A stretch of 64,000 bases of DNA from Halomonas smyrnensis AAD6 (GTDB lineage: Bacteria > Pseudomonadota > Gammaproteobacteria > Pseudomonadales > Halomonadaceae): positions 186,001-250,000 of the forward strand of contig NZ_AJKS02000001.1 in assembly GCF_000265245.1 (NCBI RefSeq). The letters run 5' to 3'. The notes under the pieces are model-generated. The model was not told the origin of the DNA. It made no database searches and saw nothing but the letters and a program-made list of their open reading frames with translations. The position numbers and the translations under genes were made by a program. Below, one piece after another: positions 50,967 to 62,200 of this stretch (the first letter of the stretch is position 1; each line of letters begins with the position of its first letter).

Positions 50967-51926
50967 ATGTCAGCAGGCAAGTCGGATGCATTCTCAGAGT
51001 CTCAGCCAGCCACTTCCTCACCGGTGTCATCATTCGCCTCCGGCGTGGGCGAGAATCGTCCACGCGCCGTGGTGCTGATGTGCCTGTCGGCGATCTCCTT
51101 CGCGCTGATGGGGGCGATGGTCAAGCTGAGCGGTGACTTGCCGCTGTTCGAGAAGGTCTTCGTGCGCAACCTCGTCAGCCTGGGCGTCGCCATCGTGATG
51201 GTTCGCCTGGCCGGGGCGCGCCTGTTGGGGCATTGGCATCATCAGCCGCTGTTGCTGGCCCGTTCACTGATCGGGCTCGGCGGCGTGATGAGCTTCTTCT
51301 ATGCCATCGAGCATCTGTTGCTGGCAGATGCAACCATCCTGAACAAGCTTTCGCCGTTCTTCGTGACGCTGTTTGCCGGCCTCTTCCTGGCCGAGCGTCT
51401 GGGGGGATGGCGGCTGGTGGGCATGTTGATCGCCTTCGTCGGGGCGGCGCTGGTCATCAAGCCACAGCTGGCGTTCGCGGAAGGGGGGATGGAGGCGCTC
51501 CTGCCGGCGCTGGTCGGGCTGGGGTCCGCCATGCTGGCAGGCGGAGCCTACACGCTGATACGGGCGCTGAGAGGGCGTGAGGCGTCCGCGACCATCGTGC
51601 TACATTTCTCGCTGGTCTCCAGCATCGCCACCCTGGTGCCGATGCTGATGAATCCGGTGATGCCCAGTGGGCCTCAGGCATTGGCCTTGCTGGGTATCGG
51701 GATCTTCGCGGCCGGTGGCCAGATACTGATGACCAAGGCCTATCGCCTGGCGCCCGCGGGGGAAGTGTCGATCTATTCCTATCTGACCATCGTGTTTTCC
51801 GCTCTGGCCGGCTGGGCGATCTGGGGCGAAGTGCCGGATGCCGCCAGTCTCGTCGGCTTCCTGCTGATTGCCGGAGTGGCACTGGCCGGCTGGCAGGCGA
51901 GTCGCGTTGCGGCAAGGGCGGCCTGA
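50967..51926 (+). CDS. DMT-superfamily (EamA) transporter
   Basis: Inner-membrane protein of 319 residues with ten hydrophobic segments arranged as two EamA repeats (LMCLSAISFALMGAMVKL; and ALVGLGSAMLAGGAYTLIRA). A hydrophilic stretch of about 33 residues precedes the first helix, so a later start is possible. Substrate unknown; related carriers export metabolites or amino acids. It is inserted between acs and the CrbR-type gene and uses somewhat more AT-rich codons than they do, which suggests later acquisition. Confidence 0.85.
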   Translation: MSAGKSDAFSESQPATSSPVSSFASGVGENRPRAVVLMCLSAISFALMGAMVKLSGDLPLFEKVFVRNLVSLGVAIVMVRLAGARLLGHWHHQPLLLARSLIGLGGVMSFFYAIEHLLLADATILNKLSPFFVTLFAGLFLAERLGGWRLVGMLIAFVGAALVIKPQLAFAEGGMEALLPALVGLGSAMLAGGAYTLIRALRGREASATIVLHFSLVSSIATLVPMLMNPVMPSGPQALALLGIGIFAAGGQILMTKAYRLAPAGEVSIYSYLTIVFSALAGWAIWGEVPDAASLVGFLLIAGVALAGWQASRVAARAA

Positions 51927-52045
51927 GCCATCCGCAGGATGATGTCAGAATTCACGTGTGCATTGCTCACTCATTGGTGGGCAATCCGTGCGATACTCGT
52001 GTTCCCCGAGCGAAACATCAGTAGGTCTCCCGATGGTGGGCTGCT

Positions 52046-52075
52046 TTGTTAAACGCGCGTTCCGTGGGGTAACAT
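52046..52075 (+). promoter_or_regulatory. Probable promoter of the crbR-like gene
   Basis: TTGTTA (52046-52051) and TAACAT (52070-52075), 18 bases apart, lie 71 bases before the response regulator start. This is in keeping with constitutive expression of the regulator. No copy of the ACCAWKGTCTA motif is near it. Confidence 0.5.
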
Positions 52076-52145
52076 GCCGTTAATAAATACTGCGTCCCGC
52101 AGGCGGCGGTCGGCCCCCGCTGCTCTCGGATCCGGAGGAGAATCC

Positions 52146-52811
52146 ATGGCCTTTGCCCAGAAGTTCATCGTCGCCGACGATCATCCGCTGTTTCGCGCGG
52201 CCCTGACCCAGGCGCTGCGCCAGGTCGCCCCCCAGGCCGAGATCGTCGAGTCCGATACCATGGAGGCCACCACCGAGGTCGTCACCCGGCATCCGGACGC
52301 CGATCTGATCCTGCTCGACCTGCACATGCCCGGTGCCCACGGCTTTTCCGGGCTGATCCAGCTGCGCGGCCAGACGCCGGACATCCCGGTGGCGGTGGTC
52401 TCGGGCAGCGACGAGCTGCACGTGGTGCGCCGTGCCATCGACTACGGCGCCTCCGGCTTCATTCCCAAGTCGTCGTCGCTGGCGCTGATCGCCGAGGCGG
52501 TGGGCGAGATCCTCGACGGCGAGGTATGGCTGCCCGAGGAGATGGCCGAGGCGCTGGGCGAGGCCGACGAGGAAGAGGCGCGCTTCGCCGAGGCCATCGC
52601 CTCGCTGACGCCCCAGCAGTTCCGGGTGCTCAACATGCTCACCGAGGGCCTGCTCAACAAGCAGATCGCCTATGAGCTCAACGTCTCCGAGGCCACCATC
52701 AAGGCCCACGTCACCGCCATCCTGCGCAAGCTCGGCGTGCACTCCCGCACCCAGGCGGTGATCGCCGCCCAGAAGCTCGAGGTCGAGCCGCCCAAGGTCG
52801 AGCAGTCCTGA
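52146..52811 (+). CDS. crbR: NarL/LuxR-type response regulator, CrbR-like
   Basis: Response regulator of 221 residues. The receiver domain has the acidic pair DD (11-12), the phospho-acceptor Asp58 in LILLDLHMPG, and the conserved Lys in FIPKSSS. The C-terminal LuxR helix-turn-helix begins LTPQQFRVLNMLTEGLLNKQ and has SEATIKAHVTAILRKLGV. The start at 52146 has a strong GGAGGAGA site. Homologues (CrbR/ErdR) activate acs in Vibrio and Pseudomonas; the nearby acs and CrbS-like kinase support the same role. Confidence 0.85.
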   Translation: MAFAQKFIVADDHPLFRAALTQALRQVAPQAEIVESDTMEATTEVVTRHPDADLILLDLHMPGAHGFSGLIQLRGQTPDIPVAVVSGSDELHVVRRAIDYGASGFIPKSSSLALIAEAVGEILDGEVWLPEEMAEALGEADEEEARFAEAIASLTPQQFRVLNMLTEGLLNKQIAYELNVSEATIKAHVTAILRKLGVHSRTQAVIAAQKLEVEPPKVEQS

Positions 52812-52840
52812 GCCGCCTCCGTGGTCCGGTCCTGACGAAA

Positions 52841-52867
52841 CGCCGCCCCGCTGATTGCGGGGCGGCG
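52841..52867. terminator. Terminator between crbR and mntR
   Basis: CGCCGCCCCGC, loop TGATT, GCGGGGCGGCG: a perfect 11-bp stem, flanked by GAAA and TCGTTT, lying between convergent genes and usable from both sides. Confidence 0.85.
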
Positions 52868-52893
52868 TCGTTTCGGGGCTCGCATGCGTGGCG

Positions 52894-53319
52894 TCAGTCG
52901 TCGGTGCCGGCGGCCTGGCCGAGGAAGCGGCGCATGGCGGCGACCGTCTCGTCGCTGCAGTGATGCTCGATGCCCTCCGAGTCGGCGCGGGCGACCTCCT
53001 CCGGCACCCCCAGCCGTCGCAGGGTCGCCAGCACCACCCGGTGGCGGGCGGCGACCCGCTCGGCCATGGCCTCGCCGTCCGGCGTCAGGAAGATGCCGCG
53101 ATAGGGTCGGGCGATCACCAGGCCGTCGCGGCGTAGCCGGGCCACCACCTTTGAGACGGCGGCGGCGCTGACGCCGAAGCAGGCGGCCAGGTCGCTGGCG
53201 CGGGCCTCGCCGTGACGCGCATGCAGGTGGGCGATCTCCTCGACGTAGTCCTCGACCAGCTCGCGCTGGTGGTCCTGGCGCACGCGTTCGAAGGCGGCAT
53301 GCTTGGGCAGTGCGGGCAT
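52894..53319 (-). CDS. mntR: Manganese-dependent repressor MntR
   Basis: DtxR/MntR-family regulator of 141 residues: N-terminal winged helix (SDLAACFGVSAAAVSKVVARL, in part; RPYRGIFLTPDG) and a dimerisation domain with metal-binding residues such as those in DSEGIEHHCSDE. It lacks the SH3-like third domain of DtxR, as is normal for MntR. It lies 6 bases downstream of mntH; the likely target is the palindrome upstream of mntH. Confidence 0.92.
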   Translation of the reverse strand: MPALPKHAAFERVRQDHQRELVEDYVEEIAHLHARHGEARASDLAACFGVSAAAVSKVVARLRRDGLVIARPYRGIFLTPDGEAMAERVAARHRVVLATLRRLGVPEEVARADSEGIEHHCSDETVAAMRRFLGQAAGTDD

Positions 53320-53325
53320 GGTGGC

Positions 53326-54609
53326 TTATCCCTCGCCAAACAGGGTGAAGAACAGCACATAGCCGTTGAGGCCGATGATCAGTACGCAGATCGCGCCGCC
53401 GACGACGGTCACCGTGCGGCTGTTGACCAGGTTGCCCATCAGTCGGCGGTTGGCGGTGAAGCACAGCAGCGGGATCAGCGCGAAGGGGATGCCGAAGCTC
53501 AGGATCACCTGGCTGGCCACCAGCGCCTTCTGCTCGGAGATGCCCAGCAGGATCACCGCCAGTGCCGGCCCCATGGTGATCAGGCGGCGCAGCCACAGCG
53601 GAATGGTGAAGCGCACGAAGCCCTGCATGATCACCTGACCCGAGAGGGTGCCGACGATCGACGAGGACAGCCCGGCGAGCAACAGCGCAAGCCCGAACAG
53701 GCGGCTGGCCAGCTCCTGTCCCATCATCGGCGCGAGCAGCCGGTAGCTGTCGCTGATGGTCGCGACGTCGAGCAGCCCCTGGGCGTGGAACACCGAGGCG
53801 GCCAGCGCCAGCATGCTCAGGTTGACCAGCCCGGCGATGGCCATGCCGACGATGACGTCGAGCCGGTAGTAGCGCATCAGCCGCCGGCGTTCGCCGTCGT
53901 TGCGTGCCTGGATGCGGTTCTGTGACAGCGCCGAGTGCAGATAGATGACATGGGGCATCACCGTGGCGCCGAGGATGCCGGCGGCGAGATAGAGGGCATA
54001 GCCGTCGGGGAAGCCGGGCACCAGCAGGCCCTTGAGCAGAGGGGCGGTCTCGGGGGGCGCGAGGATCATCTCCATCAGGAAGCCGCTGGCGATGGCCAGG
54101 ATCATGGCGCCGATGACGATCTCCATCAGCCGGAAGCCGTGCCGATGCATCAGCAGCGCCGCATAGGTGATCGCCCCGGTCAGCAGCGCGCCCTCCACCA
54201 GCGACAGGCCGAACAGCAGGTTGAAGGCCAGGGCGGCGCCGAGGAACTCGGCGAGATCGGTGGCGATGGCGACGATCTCCGCCTGGACCCAGTAGACCCA
54301 CACCACCGGGCGCGGATAGCGCTCGCGGATCACCTCGGCCAGGTTCTGGCCGGTGGCCAGCCCCAGCCGCGCCGAGAGGGTCTGGATCAGCATCGCCATC
54401 AGGTTGGCGCCCAGCACCACCCACAGCAGTGCATAGCCGTAGCGCGAGCCGGCCTCGATGTTGGTGGCGAAGTTGCCGGGGTCGACGTAGGCCACGGCGG
54501 CGATCAGCGCCGGCCCGAAGAAGGCCGTCCAGCCCCAGCGGCGGCGCTGGCCGCTGAGGGCGTGGGCCGCCTTGGCCCGAACCGTGTCGTTGGAAATGGC
54601 GGGAAGCAT
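53326..54609 (-). CDS. mntH: Proton-coupled Mn2+ transporter MntH (NRAMP)
   Basis: Imports Mn2+ (and some Fe2+) across the inner membrane. The 427-residue protein keeps the complete metal site: Asp43-Pro-Gly-Asn46 in YVDPGNFATN and Met218-Pro-His220 in GATVMPHVIYLH. Eleven hydrophobic segments. Compare the NRAMP-related protein at 3.8-5.1 kb, which lacks both motifs. Forms an operon with mntR. Confidence 0.95.
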   Translation of the reverse strand: MLPAISNDTVRAKAAHALSGQRRRWGWTAFFGPALIAAVAYVDPGNFATNIEAGSRYGYALLWVVLGANLMAMLIQTLSARLGLATGQNLAEVIRERYPRPVVWVYWVQAEIVAIATDLAEFLGAALAFNLLFGLSLVEGALLTGAITYAALLMHRHGFRLMEIVIGAMILAIASGFLMEMILAPPETAPLLKGLLVPGFPDGYALYLAAGILGATVMPHVIYLHSALSQNRIQARNDGERRRLMRYYRLDVIVGMAIAGLVNLSMLALAASVFHAQGLLDVATISDSYRLLAPMMGQELASRLFGLALLLAGLSSSIVGTLSGQVIMQGFVRFTIPLWLRRLITMGPALAVILLGISEQKALVASQVILSFGIPFALIPLLCFTANRRLMGNLVNSRTVTVVGGAICVLIIGLNGYVLFFTLFGEG

Positions 54610-54623
54610 CGGCGTGGCTCTTG

Positions 54624-54637
54624 TTAACCGAGGTTAA
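54624..54637. promoter_or_regulatory. MntR-type operator upstream of mntH
   Basis: TTAACCGAGGTTAA, arms TTAACC and GGTTAA around GA, 15 bases before the mntH start. A further AGGTTAA half site follows at 54650-54656. AT-rich symmetric sites like this are usual for DtxR/MntR repressors; the exact match to a known box is not claimed. Confidence 0.6.
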
Positions 54638-54704
54638 TAACTGTTCCTCAGGTTAAGGCAGACGCCGTCGCCCGCCCAATAGCGTCTCTGCTCTGGGGCG
54701 ATCG

Positions 54705-54870
54705 TCATGGACTATCGCGCCGCGGGGCCGGGCCTTTGATGCCGTGGCGCAGGGCCTCCATCACCACCCGGAAGGCCGCCGTCTGCTGGCGCCGGCTGGG
54801 GTAGTAGAGATGATAGCCCTCGAAGGGCTCGGACCCGTCTCCCAGCACCTCCTCGAGCTCGCCGCACGCG
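54705..54870 (-). pseudogene. C-terminal remnant of a LysR-family regulator
   Basis: Only about 52 codons remain. They read ELEEVLGDGSEPFEG, then YHLYYPSRRQQTAAFRVV and MEALRHG, ending at a TGA (54705-54707). The LYYPSRR..P/T-A-R segment is the standard end of LysR regulators. Sequence upstream of the GAGCTCGAG region is unrelated, so the rest has been deleted. The 446-base gap between mntH and the kinase thus holds an operator, this scar and a terminator. Confidence 0.65.
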
Positions 54871-54987
54871 GAAGACCGAGATCCATCCGGGCGATATCGT
54901 CTACTGCAACTGCGGTCGCCGACGAGGACTATCTCGGCGGCCCGCTCGCGAAGGACCGAGGGGGCGGGAGCGTCGAGCGAGGCGACG

Positions 54988-55027
54988 AAAAACGCCGGCG
55001 GGCCCGTTGATTCGGGCCCGCCGGCGT
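54988..55027 (-). terminator. Intrinsic terminator after the crbS-like gene
   Basis: Read on the minus strand: ACGCCGGCGGGCCCG, loop AATCAA, CGGGCCCGCCGGCGT, then TTTTC. A perfect 15-bp stem, one of the strongest in the window. Confidence 0.92.
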
Positions 55028-55055
55028 CGTTTCGTGCCCTCGACTGGCGTGTGGC

Positions 55056-58823
<3,768 letters not shown>

Positions 58824-58923
58824 GGTCATCTCCCTCGGGTTCCCGCCCATTCTAAGGCCCGGTGGAAGGCTGTCCATGTTCGATGGAGGAGGCCGGCGGT
58901 CAGCTGGCCGGGGAAAGGACGTC

Positions 58924-59439
58924 TCAGGCGGCGGAGCAGACCGCCCGGCGTAGCGGGTCACCGTCGTCGAGCCGGCGCAGGGCCTCGGTCTGCGGGCGGC
59001 CGCTCGCGTCGTCGAGCGGCACCAGCTCGCCGGAGGCGCAGTTCAGCAGGTGCAGGCGGTGCACCAGCCGGTCGGCGGCGCCCATCTCGAAGCGGTAGAG
59101 GATGAACTCGACCAGCGGCTGGTCGTCGGCCCGCGAGCGCGACAGGCCGTCCTCGTCGATCACCGTGAAGGCCGTGGTCAGCGGCACCACATAGGTCCAG
59201 GGGCGCCAGAAGGCCGGCCGCTGCTCGCTGGCCACCACCCGGCTGTCGTCGGGCAGCTGGGCCTTTTTGTGGTCGAACCAGGTGTATTCGTGGTGGATCT
59301 GGTAGGCGATCATGCCCAGGCCGGCGAAGGCCGGCACGATCCAGCGCGGCAGCCGTCTGGCGGTCAGGGTGCGCAGCAGCAGGGCGATGCCCGCCGCGCC
59401 GAGTCCGGCGACGAGCGCCGCGATCAAGTGCCAAATCAT
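58924..59439 (-). CDS. Conserved membrane protein of the acetate locus, function unknown
   Basis: Protein of 171 residues with two N-terminal hydrophobic segments (about 4-24 and 33-50), followed by a soluble part that may be periplasmic (WRPWTYVVPLTTAFTVID, then ADRLVHRLHLLNCASGELV). I do not recognise a family. It lies between the symporter and the kinase on the same strand, so it may be part of the same transcript. The start follows an AGGA site. Confidence 0.75.
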   Translation of the reverse strand: MIWHLIAALVAGLGAAGIALLLRTLTARRLPRWIVPAFAGLGMIAYQIHHEYTWFDHKKAQLPDDSRVVASEQRPAFWRPWTYVVPLTTAFTVIDEDGLSRSRADDQPLVEFILYRFEMGAADRLVHRLHLLNCASGELVPLDDASGRPQTEALRRLDDGDPLRRAVCSAA

Positions 59440-59458
59440 CGAGGTCGTCCTGATATGC

Positions 59459-59518
59459 GTCGGGCTTCCCGAAGGAAGCCCGACATGGAAGAGTGGGCCG
59501 GCGCCCCGCGGGCGCCGG
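59459..59518. other. Two hairpins between the symporter and the 171-residue protein gene
   Basis: GTCGGGCTTCC-CGAA-GGAAGCCCGAC (59459-59484) is a perfect 11-bp stem; CCGGCGCCC-CGC-GGGCGCCGG (59498-59518) is a 9-bp stem. Neither has a T run. They may tune expression of the downstream genes or protect the symporter mRNA end. Confidence 0.55.
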
Positions 59519-59530
59519 AAGGATTATGAC

Positions 59531-61324
59531 TCAGTGGTCGACGGCGGTGCCAGCGCCCTTGGGATAGCGCACGCTCTCGACCAGGTCCTGGATCTCCTGG
59601 GGCGGCGCGGCGGTCGCCTTGGAGACGGTGAAGGCCACGGCGAAGTTGATGATCGCACCGACCGCGCCGATGGACAGCGGCGAGATGCCCAGCACCCAGT
59701 TCTCCGGGGTGTCCGCCAGGTTGTTGGTGCCCGGGATGAAGAACCAGCCCTTGTAGACGAAGATGTAGGCCAGGGTGAAGACCAGGCCGGTGAGCATGCC
59801 GGCGATGGCACCGTGGTTGTTCACCCGCTTGGAGAAGATGCCCATCATCAGCGCCGGGAACAGCGAGGCGGCGGCGATGCCGAAGGCCAGTGCCACCACC
59901 TGGGCGGCGAAGCCCGGCGGGTTGGCGCCCAGGTAGGTGGCCACGATGATGGCGACCGTCATCGAGATCCGCGCCGCCATCAGCTCGCCCTTCTCACTGA
60001 TGCGAGGGTTGATGGCGCCCTTGATCAGGTCGTGGCTGATCGCCGAGGAGATGGCCAGCAGCAGGCCCGCGGCGGTCGACAGCGCGGCCGCGAGACCGCC
60101 GGCGGCGATCAGGCCGATGACCCAGCCCGGCAGATTGGCGATCTCGGGGTTGGCCAGCACCAGGATATCGTTGTTGACCGACAGCTCGTTGCCGTTCCAG
60201 CCGCGTTGCTCGGCGGTCGAGGCGAAGGCCTCGGTGTCGTTGTAGATCTGGATGCGGCCGTCGTTGTTCTTGTCCTCATACTGGATCAGGCCGGTCTCTT
60301 CCCAGGTGCGGATCCATCCGGGGCGCTCCTCGTAGAGGATCGGGTTGGCGGTGGCATCCGCGACGTTCTCGACCTGGCCGCCCATGTCGGGATAGACGGT
60401 GGTGGCGATATTGAGGCGCGCCATGGAGGCCACGGCCGGGGCGGTCAGGTACAGCAGGCCGATGAACACCAGGGCCCAGCCGGCGGACCAGCGCGCGTCG
60501 GCGACCTTCGGCACGGTGAAGAAGCGGATGATGACGTGGGGCAGACCGGCGGTACCGATCATCAGCGACAGGGTGAACAGCACCATGTTGAGCTTGTTGT
60601 CCACGTCCGCCGTGTACTCGTTGAAGCCGAGCGCGGTGACCACCTCGTTGAGCTTGGCCAGCAGCGGCATGCCGGATTCACTGTGCTCGGAGAACAGGCC
60701 CAGCGCCGGAATCGGGTTGCCGGTCAGCTCCAGCGAGATGAACACCGCCGGGATGGTATAGGCGATGATCAGCACGATGTACTGGGCCACCTGGGTATAG
60801 GTGATGCCCTTCATGCCGCCCAGCACCGAGTAGAAGAAGATCACCACGGCAGCGATGATCAGGCCGGTGGTGGCGTCGACTTCCAGGAAGCGCGAGAAGG
60901 CCACGCCGGCGCCGGCCATCTGGCCGATGACGTAGGTCACCGAGGCCACGATCAGGCACACCACCGCGACCATGCGGGCCTGCTTGCTGTAGAAACGGTC
61001 GCCGATGAATTCCGGCACCGTGAACTTGCCGAACTTGCGCAGGTAGGGTGCCAGCAGCATGGCCAGCAGCACGTAACCGCCGGTCCAGCCCATCAGGAAG
61101 GTGGAGTTGGCGTAGCCGCCGGCGGCGATCAGGCCGGCCATGGAGATGAAGGAGGCCGCGGACATCCAGTCGGCGCCGATGGCCATGCCGTTGGTGATCG
61201 GGTGCACCCCGCCGCCGGCGACGTAGAAATCCTTGGTCGACCCCGCCTTCGCCCAGATGGCGATGCCGATGTAGAGGGCGAAGGAGGCACCGACGAACAG
61301 TACGTTGATGGCAAATTGACTCAT
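59531..61324 (-). CDS. Sodium:solute symporter, VC_2705 subfamily (acetate-type)
   Basis: SSS-family carrier of 597 residues with about 13 hydrophobic segments. Opens with INVLFVGASFALYIGIAIWAK and keeps GADWMSAASFISMAGL and FSRFLEVDATTGLIIAAV. An insert of about 90 residues between helices (DMGGQVENVADATANPILYEE to LSVNNDILVLANPEI, both in part) is a mark of this subfamily. ActP, an acetate carrier, is a relative; acetate or a similar short-chain acid is a reasonable substrate from context. The start lies 6 bases after the stop of its small partner. Confidence 0.9.
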   Translation of the reverse strand: MSQFAINVLFVGASFALYIGIAIWAKAGSTKDFYVAGGGVHPITNGMAIGADWMSAASFISMAGLIAAGGYANSTFLMGWTGGYVLLAMLLAPYLRKFGKFTVPEFIGDRFYSKQARMVAVVCLIVASVTYVIGQMAGAGVAFSRFLEVDATTGLIIAAVVIFFYSVLGGMKGITYTQVAQYIVLIIAYTIPAVFISLELTGNPIPALGLFSEHSESGMPLLAKLNEVVTALGFNEYTADVDNKLNMVLFTLSLMIGTAGLPHVIIRFFTVPKVADARWSAGWALVFIGLLYLTAPAVASMARLNIATTVYPDMGGQVENVADATANPILYEERPGWIRTWEETGLIQYEDKNNDGRIQIYNDTEAFASTAEQRGWNGNELSVNNDILVLANPEIANLPGWVIGLIAAGGLAAALSTAAGLLLAISSAISHDLIKGAINPRISEKGELMAARISMTVAIIVATYLGANPPGFAAQVVALAFGIAAASLFPALMMGIFSKRVNNHGAIAGMLTGLVFTLAYIFVYKGWFFIPGTNNLADTPENWVLGISPLSIGAVGAIINFAVAFTVSKATAAPPQEIQDLVESVRYPKGAGTAVDH

Positions 61325-61330
61325 GCTGAG

Positions 61331-61591
61331 TTACTCCCCGAGCCCGAATTGCTTGTCCAGCCGGTTCATCTTCCAGGCGTAGAAGAAGATCAGGCCGATG
61401 AAGGTCAGGATGGAGCCCTGCTGGGCAAACCAGAAACCGAGGTCGGTGCCGCCCACGGCAATGCCCGAGAGCAGCGGGCGCAGCAGGATGGCGCCGCCAT
61501 AGGAGACGGCTGCCCAGACGACCAGACAGCCGGCGATCAATCGGAGGTTGGCCTTCCAGTAGGCTTCGGCATTGGGGGTCTCTTCAGCCAT
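61331..61591 (-). CDS. DUF4212 small subunit of the sodium:solute symporter
   Basis: Protein of 86 residues with two membrane segments (RLIAGCLVVWAAVSYGGAIL and GSILTFIGLIFFYAWKMNRL, each 20 residues). The YWKANLRL start, GFWFAQQGS and MNRLDKQFG end match the DUF4212 family found before VC_2705-type symporters. The start at 61591 has GGAGAG 7 bases upstream; a GTG five codons earlier is less likely. Probably an accessory subunit. Confidence 0.9.
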   Translation of the reverse strand: MAEETPNAEAYWKANLRLIAGCLVVWAAVSYGGAILLRPLLSGIAVGGTDLGFWFAQQGSILTFIGLIFFYAWKMNRLDKQFGLGE

Positions 61592-62200
61592 GATGTTGCT
61601 CTCCACTTGTTGTTGGATTCGGGAAGTCGCTCACAGCGTTCATGTGTCGCCACGGTGCCTTCCCGGGGTCTGTCGACCGAACCGCGGCGGCGTGTCGGAT
61701 GATGAAGTGCCTGTCGAGGAACGGAGCGCTTATCGACGCATTGGCATCACCCGGGGATCATCGACAATGCTGGTCAACAATCCCGAAAAAAACATCGCAG
61801 ACTTTCGTATCATGAGTGTAAAGCGATCGAAGTGGTTACCACCTTTTTGACGCAAATCAATTTCTTATGTCGGCATTGCGTGTCCAGGCGGTGGCGCCGG
61901 ACGGCAGGGGTTGGACGATGGTCTATCCATGCATCCGAATGATGACTAGGACCATGACCATGGTCTAACGCCAGGGCCTTCATCGGGCCGATCGAGCGGA
62001 GCATGACTTTGGTATAAGAAGAAGGTTAGGCGAGAAGTGTGGCGGCGAATGTCTAACACCATGGTCTAGATTCTGGTAGCGAAAGGGGGTTGCTACTCTG
62101 GGTGAAAGCCCTGTCGCTCCCGGTTCGTTCGTCACGCTCCAGGCCTGCCTTCATGCGTACGATCCGGCGGCGGCGATTCCCGGCACGAGGACCCGCTCCC
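61592..62200. promoter_or_regulatory. Divergent control region with repeated ACCAWKGTCTA motifs
   Basis: A 609-base gap without a gene between the symporter operon and the DUF294 gene. Motif copies on the plus strand: ACGATGGTCTA (61915-61925), ACCATGGTCTAA (61957-61968), GCGAATGTCTAA (62045-62056) and ACCATGGTCTAG (62058-62069). On the minus strand: TACCAAAGTCA (62004-62014) and ATACGAAAGTCT (61799-61810). The copy at 62058 is followed by the -10-like TACTCT (62094-62099) at the same distance as in the acs promoter. Everything before 61799 shows no clear signal to me. Confidence 0.6.

Noticed and set aside
54880..54960. Plus-strand EIHPGDIVYC followed in another frame by VADEDYLGG, reminiscent of an RraA/aldolase end
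   Set aside because: Too short and needs a frameshift; resemblance could be chance.
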